This document shows, piece after piece, positions 30,383 to 43,300 of a DNA stretch of 64,000 nt. The stretch comes from Xylocopa sonorina (Eukaryota > Arthropoda > Insecta > Hymenoptera > Apidae). Both the position numbers and the translations under genes were made by a program. The stretch is from assembly GCF_050948175.1 (NCBI RefSeq), contig NW_027490161.1, forward strand, positions 496,001 to 560,000, read 5' to 3'. Within the stretch, counting starts at the first letter, position 1. Each line of letters begins with the position of its first letter. The notes under the pieces were generated by a model. That model was not told where the DNA came from. It searched no databases and saw nothing but the letters and a program-made list of their open reading frames with translations.

Positions 30383-33300
30383 ATGAGATACGACATCGCG
30401 TTTTAAGAAGCATTAGAAATCTATTGCTACGATACGTAGACATCTGCAGACGCTATTTCCTAGCAAGGAAGTGTCGCATTTACATTCATTTGAAGTGTAG
30501 ACCAGGAATACATGACACTTCGCAAATCATATTATATCTTACCATGAAACATAGAAATGAGATGCGATTTCGCGTTTTAAGAAGCATTAGAAATCTATTG
30601 CTACGATACGTAGACATCTGCAAACGCTATTTCCTAGTGAGGAAGTGTCGCATTCACATTCATTTGAAGTGTAGACGAGGAATACATAACACTTCGCAAA
30701 TCATATTATACCTTACCATGAAACATCGAAATGAGATGCGATATCGCGTTTTAAGAATCATAAGATCTCTATTGCTACGATACTTAGACATCTGCAAACG
30801 CTATTTCCTTGCAAGGAAGTGTCGCATTTACATTCATTTGAATCGTAGACGAGGAATGCATAACACTTCGCAATGAATATAATATCTTATCATGAAACAT
30901 AGATATGAGATGCAATATCTCGTTTTAAGAAGCATTTGAACTCTATTGCTTCGATACGTAGACATCTGCAAGCGCTATTTCCTTGCAAGGAAGTGTCGCA
31001 TTTACATTCATTAGAAGTGTAGACGAGGAATACATAACACTTCGTAAATCATATTATATCTTACCATGAAACATAGAAATGAGATGCGATATCGCGTTTT
31101 AAGAAGCATTAGAACCCTATAGCTACGATAGGTAGACATTTGCAAAGGCTATTTCCTTCCAAGGAAGTGTCTCATTTACATTCATTTGAAGTGTAGACGA
31201 GGAATACATAACACTTCGCAAATTATATAATATCTTACCATGAAACATAGAAATGAGATGCTATATCGCGTTTTAAGAAGCTTTAGAAATCTATTGCTAT
31301 GATACGTAGACATCTGCAAACGCTATTTCCTAGCGAGGAAGTGTCGCATTCACATTCATTTGAAGTGTAGACTAGGAATACATAACACTTCGCAAATCAT
31401 ATTATACCTTACCATGAAACATCGAAATGACATGCGATATCGCGGTTTAAGAAGCATTAGAACACTATTGCTACGATACCTAGACATCTGCAGACGCTAT
31501 TTCCTAGCAAGGAAGTGTCGCATTTACATTCATTTGAAGTGTAGACGAGGAATACAAGACACTTCGCGAATCATATTATATCTTACCATGAAACATAGAA
31601 ATGAGATGCGATATCGCGTTTTAAGAAGCATTAGAAATCTATTGCTACGATACGTAGACATCTGCAAACGCTATTTCCTTGCGAGGAAGTGTCGCATTTA
31701 CATTCATTTGAAGTGTAGACGAGGAATACATGACACTCCGCAAATCATATTATATCTTACCATGAAACATAGAAATGAGATGCGATATCGCGCTTTAAGA
31801 AGCATTAGAACACTATTGCTACGATACCTAGACATCTGCAGACGCAATTTCCTAGCAAGGAAGTGTCGCATTTACATTCATTTGAAGTGTAGACGAGGAA
31901 TACATGACACTTCGCAAATCATATTATATCTTACCATGAAACATAGAAATGAGATGCGACATCGCGTTTTAAGAAGCATTAGAAATCTATTGCTACGATA
32001 CGTAGACATCAGCAGACGCTATTACCTTGCAAGGAAGTGTCGCATTTACTTTCATTTGAATCGTAGACGAGGAATGCATAACACTTCGAAATGAATATTA
32101 CATCTTACCATGAAACACAGAAATGAGGTGCGATATCGCGCTTTAACAAGCATTAGAAATCTATTGCTACGATACGAAGACATCTGCAAACGCTATTTCC
32201 TAGAGAGGAAGTGTCGCATTCACATTCATTTGAAGTGTAGACGAGGAATACATGACATTTCGCAAATCATATTATATCTTACCATGAATCATAGAAATGA
32301 GATGCGATATCGCGTTTTAAGAATCATAAGAACTCTATTGCTACGGTACGTAGACATCTGCAAACGCTATTTCCTTGCAAGGAAGTGTCGCATTTACATT
32401 CATTTGAATCGTAGACGAGGAATGCATAACACTTCGCAATGAATATTATATCTTATCATGAAACATAGATATGAGATGCGATATCGTGTTTTAAGAATCA
32501 TAAGAACTCCATTGCTACGATAAGTAGACATCTGCAAACGCCATTTCCTTGCAAGGAAGTGTCGCATTTACATTCATTTGAATCGTAGACGAGGAATGCA
32601 TAACACTTCGCAATGAATGTTATATCTTATCATTAAACATAGATATGAGATGCAATATCTCGTTTTAAGAAGCATTTGAACTCTATTGCAACGATACCTA
32701 GACAACTGCAGACGCTATTTCCTAGCAAGGAAGTGTCGCAATTACATACATTTGATGTGTAGACGAGGAACACATGACACTTCGCAAATCATATTATATC
32801 TTACCATGAAACATAGAAATTAGATGTGATATCGTGTTTTAAGAAGCATTAGAACACTATTGCTACGATACCTAGACATCTGCAGACGCTATTTCCTAGC
32901 AAGGAAGTGTGGCATTTACATTCATTTGAAGTGTAGACGAGGAATACATGACACTTCGCAAATCATATTATATCTTACAATGAAACATAGAAATGAGATG
33001 CGATATCGCGTTTTAAGAAGCATTAGAAATCTATTGCTACGCTACGTAGACATCTGCAAACGCTATTTCTTTGCAAGGAAGTGTCGCATTTACATTCATT
33101 TGAAGTGTAGACGAGGAATACATAACATTTCGCAAATCATATTATATCTTACCATGAAACATAGAAATGAGATGCGATATCGCGTTTTAAGAAGCATTAG
33201 AAAGCTATTGCTACGATACGTAGACATCTGCAAACGCTATTTCCTAGCGAGGAAATATCGCACTCACATTCATTTGAAGTGTAGACGAGGAATACATGAC

Positions 33301-33745
33301 ACTTCGCAAATCATATTATATCTTACCATGAAACATAGAAATGAGATGCGATATCGCGTTTTAAGAAGCATTAGAAAGCTATTGCTACGATACGTAGACA
33401 TCTGCAAACGCTATTTCCTAGCGAGGAAGTATCGCATTCACATTCATTTGAAGTGTAGACGAGGAACACATGACACTTCGCAAATCATATTTTATCTTAC
33501 CATGAAACATAGAAATGAGATGTGATATCGCGTTTTAAGAATCATAAGAACTCCATTGCTACGATACGTAGACATCTGAAAACGCTATTTCCTTGCAAGG
33601 AAGTGTCGCATTTACATTCATTTGAAGTGTAGACGAGGAATACATATCACTTCGCAAATCATACTATACCTTACCATGAAACATAGAAATGAGATGCGAT
33701 ATCGCGTTTTAAGAATCATAAGAACTCTATTGCTACGATACGTAC

Positions 33746-36700
33746 ACATCTGCAAACGCTATTTCCTTCCAAGGAAGTGTCTCATTTACATTCATTTGAA
33801 GTGTAGACGAGGAATACATAACACTTCGCAAATTATATAATATCTTACCATGAAACATAGAAATGAGTTGCTATATCGCGTTTTAAGAATCATAAGATCT
33901 CTATTGCTACGATACGTAGACATCTGCAAACGCTATTTCCTAGCGAGGAAGCGTCGCATTCACATTCATTTGAAGTGTAGACGAGGAATACATAACACTT
34001 CGCAAATCATATTATACCTTACCATGAAACATCGAAATGAGATGCGATATCGCGGTTTAAGAAGCATTAGAACACTATTGCTACGATACCTAGACATCTG
34101 CAGACGCTATTTCCTAGCAAGGAAGTGTCGCATTTACATTCATTTGAAGTGTAGACGAGGAATACATGACACTTCGCAAATCATATTATATCTTACCATG
34201 AAACATAAAAATGAGATGCGATATCGCGTTTTAAGAATCATATGTACTCAATTACTACGATACGTAGACATCTGCAAACGCTATTTCCTAGCGAGGAAGT
34301 GTCGCATTCACATTCATTTGAAGTGTAGACGAGGAATACATAACACTTCCCAAATCATGTTATATCTTACCATGAAACATAGAAATGAGATGCGATATCG
34401 CGCTTTAAGAAGCATTAGAACACTATTGCTACGATACCTAGACATCTGCAGACGCAATTTCCTAGCAAGGAAGTGTCGCATTTACATTCATTTGAAGTGT
34501 AGACGAGGAATACATGACACTTCGCAAATCATATTATATCTTACCATGAAACATAGAAATGAGATACGACATCGCGTTTTAAGAAGCATTAGAAATCTAT
34601 TGCTACGATACGTAGACATCTGCAGACGCTATTTCCTAGCAAGGAAGTGTCGCGTTTACATTCATTTGAAGTGTAGACCAGGAATACATGACACTTCGCA
34701 AATCATATTATATCTTACCATGAAACATAGAAATGAGATGCGATTTCGCGTTTTAAGAAGCATTAGAAATCTATTGCTACGATACGCAGACATCTGCAAA
34801 CGCTATTTCCTAGCGAGGAAGTGTCGCATTCACATTCATTTGAGGTGTTGACGAGGAATACATAACACTTCGCAAATCATATTATACCTTACCATGAAAC
34901 ATCGAAATGAGATGCGATATCGCGTTTTAAGAATCATAAGATCTCTATTGCTACGATAAGTAGACATCTGCAAACGCTATTTCCTTGCAAGGAAGTGTCG
35001 CATTTACATTCATTTGAATCGTAGACGAGGAATGCATAACACTTCGCAATGAATATAATATCTTATCATGAAACATAGATATGAGATGCAATATCTCGTT
35101 TTAAGAAGCATTTGAACTCTATTGCTTCGATACGTAGACATCTGCAAGCGCTATTTCCTTGCAAGGAAGTGTCGCATTTACATTCATTAGAAGTGTAGAC
35201 GAGGAATACATAACACTTCGCAAATCATATTATATCTTACCATGAAACATAGAAATGAGATGCGATATCGCGTTTTAAGAAGCATTAGAACCCTATTGCT
35301 ACGATACCTAGACATCTGCAGACGCTATTTCCTAGCAAGGAAGTGTGGCATTTACATTCATTTGAAGTGTAGACGAGGAATACATAACATTTCGCAAATC
35401 ATATTATATCTTACCATGAAACATAGAAATGAGATGCGATATCGCGTTTTAAGAAGCATTAGAAAGCTATTGCTACGATACGTAGACATCTGCAAACGCT
35501 ATTTCCTAGCGAGGAAATATCGCACTCACATTCATTTGAAGTGTAGACGAGGAATACATGACACTTCGCAAATCATATTATATCTTACCATGAAACATAG
35601 AAATGAGATGCGATGTCGCGTTTTAAGAAGCATTAGAAAGCTATTGCTACGATACGTAGACATCTGCAAACACTATTTCCTAGCGAGGAAGTATCGCATT
35701 CACATTCATTTGAAGTGTAGACGAGGAACACATGACACTTCGCAAATCATATTATACCTTACCATGAAACATCGAAATGAGATGCGATATCGCGGTTTAA
35801 GAAGCATTAGAACACTATTGCTACGATACCTAGACATCTGCAGACGCTATTTCCTAGCAAGGAAGTGTCGCATTTACATTCATTTGAAGTGTAGACGAGG
35901 AATACATGACACTTCGCAAATCATATTATATCTTACCATGAAACATAGAAATGAGATGCGATATCACGTTTTAAGAAGCATTAGAAATCTATTGCTACGA
36001 TACGTAGACATCTGCAAACGCTATTTCCTTCCAAGGAAGTGTCTCATTTACATTCATTTGAAGTGTAGACGAGGAATACATAACACTTCGCAAATTATAT
36101 AATATCTTACCATGAAACATAGAAATGAGTTGCTATATCGCGTTTTAAGAATCATAAGATCTCTATTGCTACGATACGTAGACATCTGCAAACGCTATTT
36201 CCTAGCGAGGAAGCGTCGCATTCACATTCATTTGAAGTGTAGACGAGGAATACATAACACTTCGCAAATCATATTATACCTTACCATGAAACATCGAAAT
36301 GAGATGCGATATCGCGGTTTAAGAAGCATTAGAACACTATTGCTACGATACCTAGACATCTGCAGACGCTATTTCCTAGCAAGGAAGTGTCGCATTTACA
36401 TTCATTTGAAGTGTAGACGAGGAATACATGACACTTCGCAAATCATATTATATCTTACCATGAAACATAAAAATGAGATGCGATATCGCGTTTTAAGAAT
36501 CATATGTACTCAATTACTACGATACGTAGACATCTGCAAACGCTATTTCCTAGCGAGGAAGTGTCGCATTCACATTCATTTGAAGTGTAGACGAGGAATA
36601 CATAACACTTCCCAAATCATGTTATATCTTACCATGAAACATAGAAATGAGATGCGATATCGCGCTTTAAGAAGCATTAGAACACTATTGCTACGATACC

Positions 36701-38165
36701 TAGACATCTGCAGACGCAATTTCCTAGCAAGGAAGTGTCGCATTTACATTCATTTGAAGTGTAGACGAGGAATACATGACACTTCGCAAATCATATTATA
36801 TCTTACCATGAAACATAGAAATGAGATACGACATCGCGTTTTAAGAAGCATTAGAAATCTATTGCTACGATACGTAGACATCTGCAGACGCTATTTCCTA
36901 GCAAGGAAGTGTCGCGTTTACATTCATTTGAAGTGTAGACCAGGAATACATGACACTTCGCAAATCATATTATATCTTACCATGAAACATAGAAATGAGA
37001 TGCGATTTCGCGTTTCAAGAAGCATTAGAAATCTATTGCTACGATACGCAGACATCTGCAAACGCTATTTCCTAGCGAGGAAGTGTCGCATTCACATTCA
37101 TTTGAGGTGTTGACGAGGAATACATAACACTTCGCAAATCATATTATACCTTACCATGAAACATCGAAATGAGATGCGATATCGCGTTTTAAGAATCATA
37201 AGATCTCTATTGCTACGATACGTAGACATCTGCAAACGCTATTTCCTTGCAAGGAAGTGTCGCATTTACATTCATTTGAATCGTAGACGAGGAATGCATA
37301 ACACTTCGCAATGAATATAATATCTTATCATGAAACATAGATATGAGATGCAATATCTCGTTTTAAGAAGCATTTGAACTCTATTGCTTCGATACGTAGA
37401 CATCTGCAAGCGCTATTTCCTTGCAAGGAAGTGTCGCATTTACATTCATTAGTAGTGTAGACGAGGAATACATAACACTTCGCAAATCATATTATATCTT
37501 ACCATGAAACATAGAAATGAGATGCGATATCGCGTTTTAAGAAGAATTAGAACCCTATTGCTACGATACCTAGACATCTGCAGACGCTATTTCCTAGCAA
37601 GGAAGTGTGGCATTTACATTCATTTGAAGTGTAGACGAGGAATACATAACATTTCGCAAATCATATTATATCTTACCATGAAACATAGAAATGAGATGCG
37701 ATATCGCGTTTTAAGAAGCATTAGAAAGCTATTGCTACGATACGTAGACATCTGCAAACGCTATTTCCTAGCGAGGAAATATCGCACTCACATTCATTTG
37801 AAGTGTAGACGAGGAATACATGACACTTCGCAAATCATATTATATCTTACCATGAAACATAGAAATGAGATGCGATGTCGCGTTTTAAGAAGCATTAGAA
37901 AGCTATTGCTACGATACGTAGACATCTGCAAACACTATTTCCTAGCGAGGAAGTATCGCATTCACATTCATTTGAAGTGTAGACGAGGAACACATGACAC
38001 TTCGCAAATCATATTATACCTTACCATGAAACATCGAAATGAGATGCGATATCGCGGTTTAAGAAGCATTAGAACACTATTGCTACGATACCTAGACATC
38101 TGCAGACGCTATTTCCTAGCAAGGAAGTGTCGCATTTACATTCATTTGAAGTGTAGACGAGGAAT
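33746..38165 (+). repeat. Thirteen-unit duplication in the satellite
   Basis: About 33746-35903 matches about 36008-38165 at offset 2262 bp (13 x 174). Rare variants such as CCTTCCAAGGAAGTGTCTC, GAGGTGTTGACGAGG and ATCATATGTACTCAATTACTA occur in both. I saw only a few single-base differences. The copy ends where the right-hand unit switches to GAATGCATAACAC. Confidence 0.85.
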
Positions 38166-38689
38166 GCATAACACTTCGCAATGAATGTTATATCTTATCA
38201 TTAAACATAGATATGAGATGCAATATCTCGTTTTAAGAGGCATTTGAACTCTATTGCAACGATACCTAGACAACTGCAGACGCTATTTCCTAGCAAGGAT
38301 GTGTCGCATTTACATTCATTTGAAGTGTAGACGAGGAATACATGACACTTCGCAAATCATATTATATCTTACAATGTAACATAGAAATGAGATGCGATAT
38401 CGCGTTTTAAGAAGCATTAGAACACTATTGCTACGATACCTAGACATCTGCAAACGCTATTTCCTTGCAAGGAAGTTTCGCATTTACATTCATTTGAAGT
38501 GTAGGCGAGGAATACATAACACTTCGCAATGAATATTACATCTTATCATGAAACATGGAAATGAGATGCGATATCTCGTTTTAAGAAGCATTTGAACACT
38601 ATTGCTTCGATACGTAGACATCTGCAAACGCTATGTCCTAGCAAGGAAGTGTCGCATTTACATCCATTAGAATCGTAGACGAGGAATGC

Positions 38690-38693
38690 ATAA
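38690..38693. repeat. Target-site duplication ATAA, left copy (solo LTR)
   Basis: ATAA precedes the solo LTR and follows it at 40389-40392. The uninterrupted equivalent (GAATGCATAACACTTCGC) is seen at 42472-42490 in a paralogous higher-order copy. Confidence 0.92.
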
Positions 38694-39280
38694 TGTAACG
38701 TCAGGCGTACCGCCTGCCACCCTCCGGCGTCCACCTCATCATCCCCAGCATCCGTATCCGGAGCCCCTGCACACGGGCCTCCCGCCGACTCGCCGTCCCT
38801 ACAGAAGGAGACAAAGGTACGAGAGGGAAGAAGGATGCAGCATGCCGCGCCCACGCGCGATCTCCACACACGAGGGGGAGGACTTCACCCCGTATTACGA
38901 GGGCGAGGAGCTCTCCGACACGTACTGGGTCGAATCCCCAGCGATCACGAAGCCCTATACGTACTTCTCGTACATGTGGACTAGAATAAGCACACTACTC
39001 ACATTTGTACATACACACCAACACACACCTAGGTTTAAGTAAATATATGTATATATTTTATTCATGCACGGCTATGTTCCATGCACTCGCGCGCACACTC
39101 GACGCTCGCGGCTCACGCTTAACGCGGGCCGCGCCCCACTCCGAACGGCCGCCCCACCACGAGGGCCGAGCGGCCGCCCTACTCCGACCGTCCGCCCCAT
39201 AGCGAGGGCCCAGCGACTCGCGCGCCGCGCGACCCGAGGAGGTCGCGGACGCGAGATCCGAGAGTCAGTTCCAATCTCAC

Positions 39281-39441
39281 CTCCGAACGGGTGAGTTCGT
39301 ATCTCACCTCCGAACCGGAGAGTTGGTATCTCATCTCCGAACTGGAGAGTTCCAATCTCACCTCCGAACGGGAGAGTTCCCATCTCATCTCCGAACCGGA
39401 GAGTTCGTATCTCATCTCCGAACCGAGGAGTTCTAATCCAG
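39281..39441 (+). repeat. 27-bp minisatellite in solo LTR
   Basis: Five full units at 39281, 39308, 39335, 39362 and 39389, and a degenerate sixth from 39416. One fewer than in the outer element's LTRs. The first unit reads GGGTGAGTTCG, breaking its dyad by one base. Confidence 0.9.
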
Positions 39442-39873
39442 CATCCGAACGATGCACTTCCGATCCGAGCAATAGGCTCATTCGCAACGAGCAATTAGCT
39501 CTAATGCATTCGTCTCTATCCATACTCCCATAGCGGAGTCCCTTCGATACTTTATACTATTTCTAGTTCTCATTGTAATCACTAGTCAGTAACTTAGAAC
39601 TTAGTCAAGTGTATTTAGTATAGTGAAATCATAGAATATAGTTTATTTTTACCAGATTCAAAGTATCTTTATTCGAGTTCAAATACAATTCCTTAATTCT
39701 ACTCCACGGGTACGCTCGCGATTATTCTATTTCTATATCTCATCTGCGATAGTTTTGAGGCTCGACGACTAGAGCGAACCAGCGCTTAGTTGCTCCATCC
39801 TCACTACTACCGTGTACAGAATATCTTGCGCCCAGGTCGATCCCGGTAAGCTAGAGCGAACCAACGCTTAGCC

Positions 39874-40254
39874 GTGCCGTACTCAACCGAAGTTCAAGTA
39901 TTCTCGACGAGCCTTGCACCTCCGACAAAGCGTACACGACGCGCGGGGAGGAGAGAGTTTATTCGTCGTCTCGCTCGGGAATACGTGGGTGATGCACCAG
40001 AATATTCAATTTCCTACGTTCGAGTCCTGGTTCCTGTGAAGGAGGTTTCCTTCGCCGCACGACCCGTACGAGTCGCCAATCGTCAGGGCCAATCGCCGAT
40101 ACCTGCCAGCCGGAGTCAACCCGCCTGGACGCTTATTCCCGTAGACGTACCTCCGTTCCAGCCGTACGCCGCCGCCATCCCGGTTGCGGATCCAAGGCGC
40201 TCCAGGTACCTGGAAAGAGAAATCAGACAGCGGAATCAAGCCTTCGCAAGGTAA
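39874..40254 (+). CDS. Unrecognised LTR open frame, solo LTR copy
   Basis: Third copy of the 126-codon ATG-less frame, still open. Two replacement changes relative to the others (Thr to Ser in GQTPIPAS, Leu to Gln in RNLAFAR). It ends in AAG|GTAAGT at 40251-40256. Confidence 0.2.
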   Translation: MPYSTEVQVFSTSLAPPTKRTRRAGRREFIRRLAREYVGDAPEYSISYVRVLVPVKEVSFAARPVRVANRQGQSPIPASRSQPAWTLIPVDVPPFQPYAAAIPVADPRRSRYLEREIRQRNQAFAR

Positions 40255-40388
40255 GTTTAGTGTTAATTACCGTTTTATCGAGTCCGAAACGCCAACGAAC
40301 CCGGTCCGGACGCAATTCGCGTTATTTTCGGGAACGGTTACGACTTTGTGCCACCGTTGCGAGCGCAACCGCACCTCGGGACGTGACA

Positions 40389-40392
40389 ATAA
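40389..40392. repeat. Target-site duplication ATAA, right copy
   Basis: Repeats 38690-38693; the satellite resumes with CACTTCGCAATGAATATT. Confidence 0.92.
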
Positions 40393-43300
40393 CACTTCGC
40401 AATGAATATTATATCTTATCTTGAAACATAGATATGAGATGCGATATCACGTTTTAAGAAGCATTAGAACTCCATCCCTACGATAATTCGACATCTGCAA
40501 ACGCTATTTCCTTGCAAGGAAGTGTCGCATTTACATTCATTTTAAGTGTAGACGAGGAATACATAAAACTTCGCCAATCATATTATATCTTACCATGATG
40601 CATAGAAATGAGTTGCGATATCGCGTTTTAAGAAGCATTAGAACTCTATTGCTACGATAGGTAGACATCTGCAAACGCTATTTCCTAGCAAGGAAGTGTC
40701 GCATTTACATTCATTTGAAGTGTAGACGAGGAATACATAACACTTCGCAATGAATATTACATCTTATCATGAAACATAGAAATGAGATGCGATATCACGT
40801 TTTAAGAAGCATTAGAACTCCATCCCTACGATAAGTAGACATCTGCAAACGCTATTTCCTTGCAGGGAAGTGTCGCATTTACATTCTTTCGAAGTGAATA
40901 ATAGGTATATATAATACATCGCAATGAATACTATACCTTGTCATGAAACGTACAAATGAGATGCGATATCGCGTTTTAAGAAGCATTAGAACTCTATTGC
41001 TACGATACGTAAACATCTGCAAACGCTATTTCCTTGCAAGGAAGTGTCGCATTTACATTCTTCTGAAGTGAATACGAGGTATACATAACACTTTACAATG
41101 AATATTATATCTTATCATGCAACATAGTAGTCAGATGCGATATCGCGTTTTAAGAAGCATTAGAACTCTATTGCTACGATACGTAGACATCTGCAAACGC
41201 AATTTCCTAGCAAGGAAGTGTCGCATTTACGTCCATTTCAATCGTAGACGAGGAATGCATAACACTTCGTAATGAATATTATATCTTATCATGAAACATA
41301 GATATGAGATGCAATATCTCGTTTTAAGAAGCATTTGAACTCTATTGCTTCGATACGTAGACATCTGCAAACGCTATTTCCTTGCAAGGAAGTGTCGCAT
41401 TTACATTCATTTGAAGTGTAGACGAGGAATACTTAACACTTCGCAAATCATATTATATCTTACCTCATCTCACATAGAAATGAGATGCGATATCGCGTTT
41501 TAAGAATCATATGTACTCAATTGCTACGATACGTAGACATCTGCAAACGCTATTTCCTAGCGAGGAAGTGTCGCATTTACATTCATTTGAATCGTAGACG
41601 AGGAATGCATAACACTTCGCAATGAATATTATATCTTATCATGAAACATAGATATGAGATGCGATATCGTGTTTTAAGAATCATAAGAACTCCATTGCTA
41701 CTATAAGTAGACATCTGCAAACGCCATTTCCTTGCAAGGAAGTGTCGCATTTACATTCATTTGAATCATAGACGAGGAATGCATAACACTTCGCAATGAA
41801 AGTTATATCTTATCATTAAACATAGATATGAGATGCAATATCTCGTTTTAAGAGGCATTTGAACTCTATTGCAACGATACCTAGACAACTGCAGACGCTA
41901 TTTCCTAGCAAGGATGTGTCGCATTTACATACATTTGAAGTGTAGACGAGGAACACATGACACTTCGCAAATCATATTATATCTTACCATGAAACATAGA
42001 AATGAGATGTGATATCGCGTTTTAAGAAGCATTAAAACACTATTGCTACGATACCTAGACAACTGCAGACGCTATTTCCTAGCAAGGATGTGTCGCATTT
42101 ACATACATTTGAAGTGTAGACGAGGAACACATGACACTTCGCAAATCATATTATATCTTACCATGAAACATAGAAATGAGATGTGATATCGCGTTTTAAG
42201 AAGCATTAGAACACTATTGCTACGATACCTAGACATCTGCAAACGCTATTTCCTTGCAAGGAAGTGTCGCATTTACATTCATTTGAAGTGTAGGCGAGGA
42301 ATACATAACACTTCGCAATGAATATTACATCTTATCATGAAACATGGAAATGAGATGCGATATCTCGTTTTAAGAAGCATTTGAACACTATTGCTTCGAT
42401 ACGTAGACATCTGCAAACGCTATGTCCTAGCAAGGAAGTGTCGCATTTACATCCATTAGAATCGTAGACGAGGAATGCATAACACTTCGCAATGAATATT
42501 ATATCTTATCTTGAAACATAGATATGAGATGCGATATCACGTTTTAAGAAGCATTAGAACTCCATCCCTACGATAATTCGACATCTGCAAACGCTATTTC
42601 CTTGCAAGGAAGTGTGTGTCGCATTTACATTCATTTTAAGTGTAGACGAGGAATACATAAAACTTCGCCAATCATATTATATCTTACCATGATGCATAGA
42701 AATGAGTTGCGATATCGCGTTTTAAGAAGCATTAGAACTCTATTGCTACGATAGGTAGACATCTGCAAACGCTATTTCCTAGCAAGGAAGTGTCGCATTT
42801 ACATTCATTTGAAGTGTAGACGAGGAATACATAACACTTCGCAATGAATATTACATCTTATCATGAAACATAGAAATGAGATGCGATATCACGTTTTAAG
42901 AAGCATTAGAACTCCATTCCTACGATAAGTAGACATCTGTAAACGCTATTTCCTTGCAGGGAAGTGTCGCATTTACATTCTTTCGAAGTGAATAATAGGT
43001 ATATATAATACATCGCAATGAATACTATACCTTGTCATGAAACGTACAAATGAGATGCGATATCGCGTTTTAAGAAGCATTAGAACTCTATTGCTACGAT
43101 ACGTAAACATCTGCAAACGCTATTTCCTTGCAAGGAAGTGTCGCATTTACATTCTTCTGAAGTGAATACGAGGTATACATAACACTTTACAATGAATATT
43201 ATATCTTATCATGCAACATAGTAGTCAGATGCGATATCGCGTTTTAAGAAGCATTAGAACTCTATTGCTACGATACGTAGACATCTGCAAACGCTATTTC

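Larger units (their letters stand above)
18250..38689 (+). repeat. 174-bp tandem satellite, homogenised middle array
   Basis: About 117 forward units in register at 174 bp. Unit variants (AACACTATT, AATCTATT, AAGCTATT, AGTATCGCATTCAC, CGCAATGAATATT and others) recur in the same order at distances that are multiples of 174: 1566, 2262, 3480 and 4872 bp. This is higher-order repeat structure. Forward frames stay open for up to 400 codons (28456-29658) but are broken by TGA- or TAG-bearing unit types that are themselves copied along with the blocks. No gene-like sequence other than the satellite is present in this stretch. Confidence 0.97.
38694..40388 (+). mobile_element. Solo LTR of the outer-element family
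   Basis: A 1695-bp LTR with the same ends (TGTAACG, GTGACA) as the outer element and its own ATAA target duplication, but no internal region. This is the normal product of recombination between two LTRs of one insertion. It is 28 bp shorter than the 1723-bp LTRs: one 27-bp minisatellite unit fewer and a one-base deletion (GTGGACTAG at about 38977). It is more diverged than the 5' and 3' LTRs are from each other, so it represents a separate, probably older, insertion. Confidence 0.95.

Noticed and set aside
18591..38184. Many forward open frames of 100-400 codons in the satellite as protein-coding genes
   Set aside because: They are the same 58-codon unit repeated. Stop-bearing units are amplified equally and divergent units lose the frame, with no gene structure around them.
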